From assembly GCF_018138145.1 (NCBI RefSeq), contig NZ_CP073104.1:186001-250000 (forward strand): a stretch of DNA of 64,000 nucleotides, read 5' to 3'. Below are positions 27,027 through 36,183 of this stretch, one piece after another; position 1 is the first letter of the stretch; each line of letters starts with the position of its first letter. Source of the stretch: Pseudomonas sp. SCA2728.1_7. Lineage in GTDB: Bacteria; Pseudomonadota; Gammaproteobacteria; Pseudomonadales; Pseudomonadaceae. The position numbers and the translations under genes were made by a program. The notes below the pieces were generated by a model. It made no database searches, was not told the DNA's origin, and saw nothing but the letters and a program-made list of their open reading frames with translations.

Positions 27027-29414
27027 ATGCATTACCGTTCCCGTTCATTACTGGCGGCCGCTGTCGCGTGCGCCATCTGGCAACTTCCGGCCAACGCCGA
27101 AGAAACTTCCGCCAGCGCCGACAGCGACTCCCGCCTCGGTACCGTGCTGGTCACCGGCACCCGGGGTACTTCGCGCACCGTGCTGGATTCGCCGGTGCCG
27201 GTCGACGTGCTCACCGCCGAAGACCTGAAATCCGCCGGCGCCGCTGATGGTGAATTGGGCGCGGCGTTGCAGACGCTGTTGCCGTCCTTCAGCCTGCCGC
27301 GCCAATCCAACTCCGGTGGCGCCGACCATGTGCGCGCGGCGCAATTGCGCGGCATGAGTCCGGATCAGGTGCTGGTGCTGGTCAACGGCAAGCGTCGCCA
27401 CACTTCGGCGGTGGTCAACGATTCCTCGAAGATTGGCCGCGGTACCGCGCCGGTCGACTTCAACTCGATCCCGCTCAGCGCGATCAAACGTATTGAAGTG
27501 CTGCGTGACGGCGCCGGTGCGCAGTACGGTTCAGACGCGATTGCCGGGGTGATCAACATCATCCTCGACGACGCGCCCGAGGGCGGCGAAGTGTCGACCA
27601 GTTATGGCGCTTATCACACCCATCAGGACGCCATCGGCAAGACCACCACCGACGGCCAGAACAGCGTGACCACGGCGAAGATCGGCACGCGCCTGGGTGA
27701 GGAGGGCGGGTTTATCCGTGGCGGCACCGAATACAAGGATCGCAACCCGACCAACCGCGCCGGTTTCGACGGTTTTGCCGACAGCCCCGGTCAGCGCAAC
27801 TATGTGATGGGCGACGGCGTCGCGCGCGACGTCAACCTCTGGTTCAACAGTGAACTGCCGCTGGCCGGCGGCAAGGCCTACAGCTTCGGCACCTATAACC
27901 AGCGTCACACCACCGGCGCCGAGTTCTATCGTTACCCGTACGAACAGCCGCAGTTCTACCCCAACGGCTACTTGCCGCAATCGCTCGGCGACAATAAAGA
28001 CATCTCCGCCACCGCCGGTTTCAAAGGCCTGATCGGTGACGAGTGGGACTTTGACAGCAGCGTCACCCACGGTCGCAACCGCTTCGAGGGCTCGACCCGG
28101 CGCACGCTGAACGTCAGCCTCGGCGAAGACTCACCGACGAAGTTCGACACTGGCGATTACGAGCTGCGCCAGACCACCAGCAACCTCGACTTCAGCCGCG
28201 AACTGCGTCTCGGCGAGCGCTCGTTCGTACTCGCGGTGGGCGGCGAATACCGCTATGAAAACTACCTGACCTATGCCGGTGACGAGGCTTCGTATATCGG
28301 CTCCGGGGCGGACGGCGCCAATGGCCTGCGCCCGAGCGAAGAGTCGGATCTGGATCGCAACGTGTTCGGTACTTACGCCGAGTTGTCCGGTGATCTCACC
28401 GACCGCTTCTTCGTCGACGCCGCCACCCGCTGGGAGCATTACGACGATGCCGGCAGCAAACTCACCGGCAAACTCAGCGGTCGCTACAAACTCACTGAGC
28501 AATGGGCCTTGCGCGGTGCGGTCTCGAACAACTTCCGCGCGCCGTCTCTGGCCCAAAGCGGCTTCCAGAACACCACCAGCAACTTCGGCGATGGCGGTAC
28601 GCTGACTGACATCCGCGTGCTCTCGGTCAACGATCCGATCGCCCGTGCACTCGGCGCCGAGAAGCTCGATCCGGAAACCTCGAAAAACTTCAGCCTCGGC
28701 CTGACCTTTCAGTTGAACGAACGCTTCGATGCCTCCCTGGACGTGTTCCGCATCGACGTCAAAGACCGCATCACCCTGTCGCAACGCATTGGCAGCGATG
28801 CTCTGGAAACCTACATCAATGACAACTTCGGCGTTGCTGGCGTGCACGACGTCAACTTCTTCACCAACGCCGCCGACACCAGCACCGACGGCGCCGAACT
28901 GGTGCTCAACTACCACCAGCCGTTCTACGAAGGGCAACTGGGCCTGACCACCGCGTACACCTACAACCACACCAAAGTCACCAGCACCAAAGGCACACCG
29001 TCGCAACTGACGGCGCTGGGCATTGGTAATGACGCCCTCGTTGGTGTCGAGGAAACCAACACCCTGACCGACGCGGCGCCGAAGGATCGCTTCATCTTTT
29101 CCGCTAACTGGGCCAGCGAACACTGGGGCCTGCTTGGAAGATTGACGCGCCAGGGCGAGACCACCCGGGTGTTCGACTTCGGCGATTCGCAACCGGAGCA
29201 AACCTACGGCGCCGTGTGGCAGCTGGACGCCGAGGTGGCCTACAAATTCACTCCGAAATTCAACATTGCCGTGGGCGGCAACAACCTCACCGACAACTAC
29301 CCGGAACGTTCTGGCTCGGCGATCAACTACGGCGGCAACCTGCCGTACGACGTGCTCTCGCCAATCGGCACCAACGGCGCCTACTACTACGCCCGCGCCA
29401 CCTATGGTTTCTGA
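27027..29414 (+). CDS. TonB-dependent outer-membrane receptor
   Basis: 795 residues. Signal peptide ends WQLPANAEE; a TonB box-like GTVLVTGTR follows. Plug domain (SIPLSAIKRIEVLRDGAGAQYGSDAIAGVINI) and beta-barrel end YYYARATYGF with terminal Phe. No N-terminal signalling domain. Its stop is overlapped by an amino acid/polyamine-type permease gene, so the pair may take up the same organic nutrient; a siderophore role is not indicated. Confidence 0.92.
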   Translation: MHYRSRSLLAAAVACAIWQLPANAEETSASADSDSRLGTVLVTGTRGTSRTVLDSPVPVDVLTAEDLKSAGAADGELGAALQTLLPSFSLPRQSNSGGADHVRAAQLRGMSPDQVLVLVNGKRRHTSAVVNDSSKIGRGTAPVDFNSIPLSAIKRIEVLRDGAGAQYGSDAIAGVINIILDDAPEGGEVSTSYGAYHTHQDAIGKTTTDGQNSVTTAKIGTRLGEEGGFIRGGTEYKDRNPTNRAGFDGFADSPGQRNYVMGDGVARDVNLWFNSELPLAGGKAYSFGTYNQRHTTGAEFYRYPYEQPQFYPNGYLPQSLGDNKDISATAGFKGLIGDEWDFDSSVTHGRNRFEGSTRRTLNVSLGEDSPTKFDTGDYELRQTTSNLDFSRELRLGERSFVLAVGGEYRYENYLTYAGDEASYIGSGADGANGLRPSEESDLDRNVFGTYAELSGDLTDRFFVDAATRWEHYDDAGSKLTGKLSGRYKLTEQWALRGAVSNNFRAPSLAQSGFQNTTSNFGDGGTLTDIRVLSVNDPIARALGAEKLDPETSKNFSLGLTFQLNERFDASLDVFRIDVKDRITLSQRIGSDALETYINDNFGVAGVHDVNFFTNAADTSTDGAELVLNYHQPFYEGQLGLTTAYTYNHTKVTSTKGTPSQLTALGIGNDALVGVEETNTLTDAAPKDRFIFSANWASEHWGLLGRLTRQGETTRVFDFGDSQPEQTYGAVWQLDAEVAYKFTPKFNIAVGGNNLTDNYPERSGSAINYGGNLPYDVLSPIGTNGAYYYARATYGF

Positions 29415-30804
29415 CGCGGGACCGGGGCGGCATCTGCCGGTGTTTCAGGCGTTGCTGATCACGCTGGGCATGGTGATCACCACCGACATCCTGAAAACCG
29501 CGCCGACCGTCGCCCTCAACGTCGGGCCGGAATATTTCTACCTGGTGTGGGTGCTGGGTGGCGTCGCATCAATGATCGGCGCGCTGTGTTTTGCCGAGAT
29601 GGCCACGGCGTTTCCGCACCCGGGCGGCGACTATCACTTTCTGCGCACGGCGTATGGCGAGCGCATGGGATTCCTGTTCGCCTGGTCGCGGTTTTCGGTG
29701 ATGCACACCGGCTGGATAGCGTTGTCGGCGTTCATGTTTGCCGATTACCTCAATGCGGTGGTGCCGTTGGGGCAGTACGGCTCGGGGTTGTTTGCCGGGG
29801 CGGTGATTGCCGCGTTGGTGTTGCTTAATCTCACCGGCAAGCACATTGGTTTTCTCACCCAGACCTTGTTGGTGGGGTTGCTGGCGCTGGGTTTTTTGAG
29901 CATCGCCAGTGCCGGCGTTTTTTTGGCCTGGCAAGGTATCGAAGCGCCTGCGCCGAATCTCTCGCCCGTCGCGGAAAACACCGGTATGGCCGGATTTTCG
30001 GCGGCGATGATTTTCGTCTTTCTGGCGTTCGGCGGCTGGAGCGATGCGGCGACGTTATCGGCGGAAGTGCGTGATGGCCGGCGCGGGATCTTCATCGCCA
30101 TGCTCGGTGCGCTGAGCGTGTTGATGGCGATCTATCTGGCGCTCAATTGGGCGTTCGTTCAGGGTCTGGGGTTCGCTGGATTAGCGGCCAGCAATGCGCC
30201 GGCGGTTGAGTTGTTGAACCGTGCATTCGGTGCGCCGGGTGTGATGCTGATTTTGCTGATGGTCGGCATCGCCGCGATTGCGACCATCAACTCGACCCTT
30301 CTGGTCGGCGCGCGCACCACCTACGCCGCCGCGCGCGATATACCTCAGCTGCGCAGATTCGGCGAATGGGATGACCGGCATGGTGTGCCGCGCAAAGCGT
30401 TGCTGGCGGAAGGTGCGGTGGCGTTGTTGCTGGTGCTGTTCGGCAGTTTTACCCAGAGCGGTTTCAACACAATGGTCGAGTACCTGACCCCGGTGTACTG
30501 GCTGTTTCTGAGTTTGAGCAGCGTGGCGCTGATTATTCTGCGGTGGCGTTTTCCCGAGGTGTCGCGGCCGGTGAAGGTGCCGTTGTATCCGCTGTTGCCG
30601 CTGCTGTTTTTCGGGTTGTGCCTGTACATGCTGTATTCCAGCGTGACGATGGTGGGGTTTGGGGCGTTTTTGGGGATTGCGGTGTTGTTGGTGGGGGCTG
30701 TGCTTTTGGCCGGGTTGAGCCGTTTAAAAGCGAACCCTCACCCCAGCCCTCTCCCGGAGGGAGAGGGGGCCGACCGAGGTGTCTTGGGGGATACATCGAC
30801 CTGA
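29404..30804 (+). CDS. APC-superfamily permease with repeat-derived C-terminus
   Basis: 466 residues, about 12 membrane segments; N-terminal LITLGMVITTDILKTAPTVA is typical of APC transporters. The ATG overlaps the receptor stop by 11 bases, so translation is coupled. The last 22 codons (from PHPSPLPE) and the stop lie inside the palindromic element at 30735, so the present C-terminus is provided by the repeat. The membrane core appears intact. Substrate unknown. Confidence 0.85.
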   Translation: MVSDAGPGRHLPVFQALLITLGMVITTDILKTAPTVALNVGPEYFYLVWVLGGVASMIGALCFAEMATAFPHPGGDYHFLRTAYGERMGFLFAWSRFSVMHTGWIALSAFMFADYLNAVVPLGQYGSGLFAGAVIAALVLLNLTGKHIGFLTQTLLVGLLALGFLSIASAGVFLAWQGIEAPAPNLSPVAENTGMAGFSAAMIFVFLAFGGWSDAATLSAEVRDGRRGIFIAMLGALSVLMAIYLALNWAFVQGLGFAGLAASNAPAVELLNRAFGAPGVMLILLMVGIAAIATINSTLLVGARTTYAAARDIPQLRRFGEWDDRHGVPRKALLAEGAVALLLVLFGSFTQSGFNTMVEYLTPVYWLFLSLSSVALIILRWRFPEVSRPVKVPLYPLLPLLFFGLCLYMLYSSVTMVGFGAFLGIAVLLVGAVLLAGLSRLKANPHPSPLPEGEGADRGVLGDTST

Positions 30805-30944
30805 AAGACCGAATCGATTATGGCTTGAAGCAAATACTGATCGAGGTCGGTTGTGGATTCAGTGAGGTACGTTCAGGTCGGCGTACTTCTCCAATATCCC
30901 CCAATCAGTCCCCTCTCCCTCTGGGAGAGGGTTAGGGTGAGGGG
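30735..30944. repeat. Palindromic element with CCCTCACCC ends (second copy)
   Basis: Begins CCCTCACCCCAGCCCTCTCC, ends GGGAGAGGGTTAGGGTGAGG. 210 bp with an internal GACCTGAA/TTCAGGTC dyad. Related to 18296-18600 but without the internal duplication. Confidence 0.8.
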
Positions 30945-30953
30945 CTTCTGATT

Positions 30954-31415
30954 CTAGAAGGACACCTCCGCCGGCTGCGACAACCGCAGCACCGACAAAT
31001 CCCCCGTAATACGCTTGTAAGCCAAACGAATCGCTTCGATGTTGCCCGCATTCTTCGCACTGTTCTCATGCAGGATCACAATCACCTTGGTGCTCAAGCG
31101 TTCAGGCTCTTTTGCGCCTTTATCCCGCCATTGCCCATAAGCATCAAGCACACTGAAGCCATCAGGAAACCGCGACGTAACCTCCTGATCAAGAAACTCA
31201 CGCCAGCGCGTGGGGCTGACCGCGCCTTCCTTGCCATCAATCGACCCCACGGAGAAGTACAACTCGGTGCGAATCCACTGCGCCTGCGCCGGCCGCGAGG
31301 CATCGCCTTGCAAGGTCGAACTGGCAGGATCATGGGTGTGAACGGACGCAGGAGGAGGATTGGCACAACCGGCGACGGCCAAGAACAAGGCCGCCAGTAA
31401 AAGACGTTGAGGCAT
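30954..31415 (-). CDS. DUF3574-type lipoprotein
   Basis: 153 residues with lipobox AVAGC (Cys at about 17). The mature part has WIRTELYFSVG, WREFLDQEVTSRFPDGFSVLDAYGQW and KVIVILHE, the pattern of the DUF3574 family. Function unknown; envelope location. Confidence 0.8.
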   Translation of the reverse strand: MPQRLLLAALFLAVAGCANPPPASVHTHDPASSTLQGDASRPAQAQWIRTELYFSVGSIDGKEGAVSPTRWREFLDQEVTSRFPDGFSVLDAYGQWRDKGAKEPERLSTKVIVILHENSAKNAGNIEAIRLAYKRITGDLSVLRLSQPAEVSF

Positions 31416-31538
31416 GGAACATCCTTATTGAACGATGAGTAAACCGCTCGAGTATAAGGTTGCTGTCTGACCACCAATAAAGACCTAAAAAGCAGGCATT
31501 TAGGCGCTTCGGGAATAACCCTTCACCGCGCAAAAAAT

Positions 31539-31566
31539 GTGGGAGCGAGCCTGCTCGCGAAAGCGA
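31539..31566. repeat. Solitary REP
   Basis: TGTGGGAGCGAGCCTGCTCG followed by CGAAAGCG; a single hairpin, variant of the same REP class. Confidence 0.75.
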
Positions 31567-31612
31567 TTTTTCAGACAGCGAAAATATTCCATGCCAGAGC
31601 CTCACCGATTCA

Positions 31613-33997
31613 TTACCCACTCTCCGGTGGTTTCGCCAACGCAATCTCTGCCGCACCCAGCCGCTTGAGAATTTCAAACAGCAAATCACTTTTGGTGACC
31701 CCGACAATCCGCGGGCTGCCCACGTAACCGGTCACCGTCAAGGTAATGCCGTCCGGCGACAAGTTGCTGAAGCGCACGAACGGTGCCGGTTTATCGAGGA
31801 TGGTTTCGTTCTCCCGGTAAGTGTTGAGCAACAGGTCTTTGACCTCTTCAGGATCAATGTCCAGCGGGAACACCAACTCCAGCGACGCCACGCCTTGCGC
31901 GGTACCGCCCAGCGTCACGTTGCGCAGGTTCTGCGAAATCAATTGCGAGTTCGGGACGATGACGATCGAGCGGTCACTGAGCTGGATTTCCGTGGCGCGC
32001 ACGTTGATGCGACGGATATCGCCTTCTACGCCACTGATGCTGATCAAATCGCCGACCTTCACCGGGCGTTCAGTCAGCAGAATCAGGCCGGAGACGAAGT
32101 TCTTCACGATCTCCTGCAGACCGAAACCGATGCCCACCGACAACGCACTGACGATCCACGCCAGATTGGTCCACTGCACGCCCAGCGACGACAGCGTCAG
32201 CAGAATCACGAAGGCGTAACCGATGTTGGAAAACAGTGTGCTCAGCGACGCACACATGCCCGGGTCCATGTCGGTCTTGGGCAGGAACTCGTTGTCGAGC
32301 CAACGACGCAGGGCGCGGATCAGCCAGATGCCGATCATCAGCGCCAGTACGGCATTGAGCAGATGGCCGGGGACGATGTTCAGCTTGCGCAGTCCGGCGC
32401 CGCCGAGGATCGCCATGATGTTGCTCGCCAGTTGCCCGAGCGTGGTGCCGATGCCGCCGACAAACAGGGCGATGACCGCCAGCAGCAACAACGCGGCACG
32501 GCTGAAACCGGACAGCAGAATCGAGATCTGATCGAGTCGCCGGTCACCGATACCCAGTAGCTGTTTGAGCGCCTTGCCGCTCGCATGTCTGGGTGAAAAA
32601 ACGTGCTCGCAGACGTCCTTGATCAACTGGATCAGCAGGTAAAAACCTGACAGGACAATGTACGCCCACACCAGCTCATAACTGATGAACCGCGCCAGCG
32701 ATACATAGCCGGCGAGCAGGGCAATCGCCGAGACGAACATCGAGACGCTGGCCAGGGTGTAGATCACCCCGGCGAACGTGCTGTTCGCCGCCGCCGCATC
32801 ATTGGCTGCGACCAAGGCCTTGCGCACCTTGCCGACGCGCAACAGCAGGACCGTCACGATCGCCAGCACAACGATGGAAATGACCCCGCGCCCGGCGATC
32901 ACGATCTGGCTGCTCATGCCGGTGGCATTGCTGACCTGCACCAGCGTCACCAGCACCAATAACGTGCAGGACAAGATGCGCGGGTAGGGCCTGAGCGCCA
33001 GCGCCACCTGATCGGCAATTGCCGGCAGGCGCCACGAGGGATGTTCGGTCGACAGCAGCGCGCGGCTCAACCCGGTGAGCAGCACGCAGGCATACACCAC
33101 CTTCTCGAACTCTTCGGAGAAGGTTTCCAGCACGGGTGGCAAGGGTTGATGGCGGGTGCAGGCGTAGAAGAGCAACTGCAAGGCAATGCCGGTGGTGGCG
33201 ATGGTCGCCAGCGCCGAGGCGAACGCCAGCGCACTGCGGCGCAGACGTCCCTCGGGCACGCGGTGAATGCACACCCAGGTCAGACCGCGTTCGGCCAACC
33301 GGCGTCCAAATGTCCAGATGATCAGCGCCACTAACACCAACACACTGGTGTAGAACCGCTCTCCCGGCGCCCACACGGTGGCCCAGGTGTCGCGCACCTG
33401 GGCGACGAAAAAGCGCAGACGCTGACGATCATCCTCGGTCGGACTCACCAGCGGCGACCAGAAACTCGGGCTCAGCACGCTGTCAGTGCCCAGCGTCAGC
33501 TCACTTTCCAGCAGTGTGCGACGGATGCCGGCGATCTGCGTAATCAGATCCGCCGCGCTCTGCTTCAACGCCGCCAGGCTCTTCAGCGTGCCGTCGACCT
33601 TGCTCTTCTGCTCGGCCAGCGATGCCCGTTGCGCGACGATGTCTGCCTGCTCCGCCGCCAGATCAGCGTCCGGCGCGGCCCCCAGCACCCCTAGCTGCAC
33701 GGCCAGTTGCGCCTGCTGCGGCAACAACGCCGCCGACAACCGATCGACATCCAGAATGAATGCCTGCACCCGATCCTGCGGGCCTTCGAGCTGGTTGTAG
33801 TTGTTCGCGGCGGAAATCTGTTGCTTGAGCCCGTCGAGGCGTTGTTGCAGCGCCTGCAGATCGCTTTGCGAAATCACCGGCAACGGCGCGGCGGCGGTGG
33901 TTACCGGCGCCGGCAAGTCGGCAGCCAATAGCGTCGGGCTACCGCCAACAAGCAGCATGAACACGACAAAAAACAACGACTTCAATGTGTTGCACAT
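31613..33997 (-). CDS. Large MscS-family mechanosensitive channel (DUF3772-type)
   Basis: 794 residues. Signal peptide (ends TLLAADLPAP), a periplasmic helical/coiled-coil region (about 35-190), roughly ten membrane helices, then the MscS core (GIGFGLQEIVKNFVSGLILLTERPVKVGD, RRINVRATEIQLSDRSIVIVPNS). It would release osmolytes on hypo-osmotic shock. A REP follows its stop. Confidence 0.9.
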   Translation of the reverse strand: MCNTLKSLFFVVFMLLVGGSPTLLAADLPAPVTTAAAPLPVISQSDLQALQQRLDGLKQQISAANNYNQLEGPQDRVQAFILDVDRLSAALLPQQAQLAVQLGVLGAAPDADLAAEQADIVAQRASLAEQKSKVDGTLKSLAALKQSAADLITQIAGIRRTLLESELTLGTDSVLSPSFWSPLVSPTEDDRQRLRFFVAQVRDTWATVWAPGERFYTSVLVLVALIIWTFGRRLAERGLTWVCIHRVPEGRLRRSALAFASALATIATTGIALQLLFYACTRHQPLPPVLETFSEEFEKVVYACVLLTGLSRALLSTEHPSWRLPAIADQVALALRPYPRILSCTLLVLVTLVQVSNATGMSSQIVIAGRGVISIVVLAIVTVLLLRVGKVRKALVAANDAAAANSTFAGVIYTLASVSMFVSAIALLAGYVSLARFISYELVWAYIVLSGFYLLIQLIKDVCEHVFSPRHASGKALKQLLGIGDRRLDQISILLSGFSRAALLLLAVIALFVGGIGTTLGQLASNIMAILGGAGLRKLNIVPGHLLNAVLALMIGIWLIRALRRWLDNEFLPKTDMDPGMCASLSTLFSNIGYAFVILLTLSSLGVQWTNLAWIVSALSVGIGFGLQEIVKNFVSGLILLTERPVKVGDLISISGVEGDIRRINVRATEIQLSDRSIVIVPNSQLISQNLRNVTLGGTAQGVASLELVFPLDIDPEEVKDLLLNTYRENETILDKPAPFVRFSNLSPDGITLTVTGYVGSPRIVGVTKSDLLFEILKRLGAAEIALAKPPESG

Positions 33998-34105
33998 GGG
34001 TGAGGCGGCTCGAATGGATCACACAGTCTATGAGGTTAGGTGATCGAGCCGATCGAGGAGGAAAACTTTCCGGCAGAGCAGGGCAGGTGCGCAGCGCTGC
34101 CAAAC

Positions 34106-34140
34106 GAAAAAAGCCCGACGGATGAGGTCGGGCCTTTCTT
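34106..34140 (-). terminator. Bidirectional intrinsic terminator
   Basis: Stem GCCCGAC/GTCGGGC with T-run on the minus strand (TTTTTTC) and a weaker one on the plus strand. Lies directly after the repeat-peptide gene. Confidence 0.85.
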
Positions 34141-34165
34141 CGGTGACTGCGCTGAAGCGCTGCAT

Positions 34166-34483
34166 TCAGACGTCGCGGCGTTCAATCAAGCGGTCCGAAC
34201 CACCTTCGGCTACGGCATCGCTGAACAGCGGATCGGTCTCGGTTGCGGCGGCTACGGCATCACTGAACAGCGGATCGGTCTCGGTTGCGGCGGCTACGGC
34301 ATCACTGAACAGCGGATCGGTCTCGGTTGCGGCGGCTACGGCATCACTGAACAGCGGATCAGTCTGGGTCGCGGCGGCTACTGCGTCGCTGAACAGCGGA
34401 TCAGTCTGGGTGGCAGGTTCAGCGGCAAAAGCATTCAGGGCGAACAGTGAGAAAGCGATGCTGAAAAGGGCTTGGCGTTTCAT
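34166..34483 (-). CDS. Secreted tandem-repeat peptide
   Basis: 105 residues. Clear signal peptide MKRQALFSIAFSLFALNAFA, then five copies of a 14-residue unit TETDPLFSDAVAAA (first two with TQ), then EGGSDRLIERRDV. The repeats come from 42-bp DNA repeats. A terminator follows. The GGSDR-type tail resembles short secreted Pseudomonas peptides that are often annotated without function. The strand is chosen because of signal peptide and terminator. Copy number is likely variable between strains. Confidence 0.75.
   Translation of the reverse strand: MKRQALFSIAFSLFALNAFAAEPATQTDPLFSDAVAAATQTDPLFSDAVAAATETDPLFSDAVAAATETDPLFSDAVAAATETDPLFSDAVAEGGSDRLIERRDV
34207..34416 (-). repeat. Five tandem 42-bp repeats
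   Basis: Units begin at 34207, 34249, 34291, 34333 and 34375; the second and third are identical, others differ by a few bases. All lie within the coding frame of the secreted peptide. Confidence 0.95.
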
Positions 34484-34583
34484 GAGTGTGTGCTCCGTGG
34501 GGTAGTGGTTAGGTCTGGAGCCGATCTTACGCCGCGAGCCTGATAAGAGAACTTCATTGAATCAATGGTTGTTATTGATGCGG

Positions 34584-35489
34584 TTAATGGTTGTTCTTTT
34601 TGAACGCATCGGGGATAGCGCCGGGACTCACCTGAGCACTGATCAGCTCGGCCAACATCCGCACAGGTTCGGTGAAGGTCTGGCGAGATCGGTGCACCAA
34701 CCCTATATCTCGATGGAAGGTGTGCTGGCCGAGGTCGAGTACCCTTACACCGTCGGGCCATGCAAAATCGGGCGCCGTCTGCGGCACCAACGCCACGCCC
34801 ACGCCGTTCTCGACCAGCTTGATGATCGCCTCCAGTTCATCCAGTTCGCAGACTTCGTGCAGGTTGAAATGCATCTGCCGCAAAAAGCGGTCGACCTGCC
34901 TGCCGCCGAAAGAGGACCGGTCATATCGAATGAATGGCTGGCTGGAAAGCAACCGGGTCCAGTCATCTCCGGGCACGTCTCGGGGCACGATCAATCGGTA
35001 AGGCTCCAGCGCCAAGGTTGTCCAGCGCAGATCACTTTGCAGTGAGAAGGGCGGGCGGATGATCACGGCCATGTCGATCTCGCCAGCATCCACCAGGTTG
35101 ACCAGTTCCATCGACAAACCCGGCACTACCCGGGATCGGCACTGCGGGCAGTGCTGGTGAAACTTTGCCAGCGCGTCAGGCAAGTAAGAGCGCTGCACCG
35201 AGGCAATTGCGCCAATGTTGACCAGCACGCTGGGCGGCAATCCCACCGTCGTCGAGCCGAGGCTGTCGTAGAGCCTGAGCAGTTCTTGCGCCTGCAGGAG
35301 GATCTGCTGGCCCATTTTGTTGAGGTGTGCCGAGCGCCCTTTTCTGTCGAAAAGCTCGAAGCCGAGTTCAGCTTCCAGGCGCTGGATCTGTGCGCTGACG
35401 GCGGCCTGCGTGAGGCCGATTTTGTTGCCTGCTGCAGCGAAAGTACCTTCGCGCGCGACGGCGATAAGTGTCTTCAGTTCTTTGATCAT
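34584..35489 (-). CDS. LysR-family transcriptional regulator
   Basis: 301 residues: N-terminal winged helix (LIAVAREGTFAAAGNKIGLTQAAVSAQIQRLE) and a periplasmic-binding-like effector domain. It is divergent from the VOC gene and likely controls it and the symporter/reductase genes further on. A 17-bp dyad adjoins its start. Confidence 0.9.
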   Translation of the reverse strand: MIKELKTLIAVAREGTFAAAGNKIGLTQAAVSAQIQRLEAELGFELFDRKGRSAHLNKMGQQILLQAQELLRLYDSLGSTTVGLPPSVLVNIGAIASVQRSYLPDALAKFHQHCPQCRSRVVPGLSMELVNLVDAGEIDMAVIIRPPFSLQSDLRWTTLALEPYRLIVPRDVPGDDWTRLLSSQPFIRYDRSSFGGRQVDRFLRQMHFNLHEVCELDELEAIIKLVENGVGVALVPQTAPDFAWPDGVRVLDLGQHTFHRDIGLVHRSRQTFTEPVRMLAELISAQVSPGAIPDAFKKNNH

Positions 35490-35490
35490 T

Positions 35491-35507
35491 CACAAATATT
35501 AATTGTG
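35491..35507. promoter_or_regulatory. Dyad at the LysR start
   Basis: CACAA-ATATTAA-TTGTG, located 2 to 18 bp upstream of the LysR ATG; candidate autoregulatory site. Confidence 0.5.
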
Positions 35508-35645
35508 TTTCTAAGAAATATATATTGATTTTTATGTTTGGTTTTCCGTCCTAGGATGTTTCCCATCCCCCGGCAGCGGCTGAACCCAAGGCGCCGATGA
35601 CGGCAGGAATGTTCGCCAACCCACAACAATATGATCGGAGTTCTG

Positions 35646-36071
35646 ATGAGCCTCTCGCCTTTCCACCTCGCTATCCCCGTTTACGATCTGGCTGCAGCGC
35701 GCACCTTTTACGGTGAAGTCTTCGGTCTTGAAGAAGGGCGCTCCAGTACTCAGTGGGTCGACTTCGATTTTTATGGCCACCAACTGGTCATTCACGAACA
35801 CCCGAAAACTGCGTCCCAGGAAAGTGTTCACAGCAACCCGGTCGACGGTCACGACGTTCCGGTTCCGCACTTCGGCATCATTTTGGGATGGCAGCAGTGG
35901 GAAGCCTTGGCCGAACGCCTGAAGTCCTTTGGCACCGAGTTTGTGATCGAACCGTACATTCGCTTTCAGGGGCAGGTTGGCGAGCAAGCCACCATGTTTC
36001 TCTTTGATCCATGCGGCAACGCTCTGGAATTCAAGGCTTTCAAGGATATGAGCCAGCTCTTCGCCAAGTGA
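35646..36071 (+). CDS. VOC-family (glyoxalase/dioxygenase-fold) protein
   Basis: 141 residues with two beta-alpha-beta-beta-beta units: [22 protein letters not shown] at the start and [15 protein letters not shown] at the end. Possible metal ligands: His in FHLA and Glu in LEFK. The start at 35646 is preferred over 35631 because CGGAG lies between them. First gene opposite LysR. Reaction unknown. Confidence 0.85.
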   Translation: MSLSPFHLAIPVYDLAAARTFYGEVFGLEEGRSSTQWVDFDFYGHQLVIHEHPKTASQESVHSNPVDGHDVPVPHFGIILGWQQWEALAERLKSFGTEFVIEPYIRFQGQVGEQATMFLFDPCGNALEFKAFKDMSQLFAK

Positions 36072-36183
36072 CAAACGTCATGGCACAACCCGGTTGTGCC
36101 ATTCGGTCTCAAGTGAGCTGGAAGCTCATGACTCTAGCAACTGCCCATAACGCAGACCTTTCATTCCAACAAAAAGGCTAGAC

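Noticed and set aside
34207..34416. Tandem repeats that could be mistaken for a CRISPR array
   Set aside because: The units are directly contiguous without spacers and keep a reading frame; no cas genes.
34040..34450. Plus-strand open frame with GYGITEQRIGLGCG repeats
   Set aside because: It is the complement of the minus-strand repeat gene, which has a signal peptide and a terminator; the plus frame has neither.
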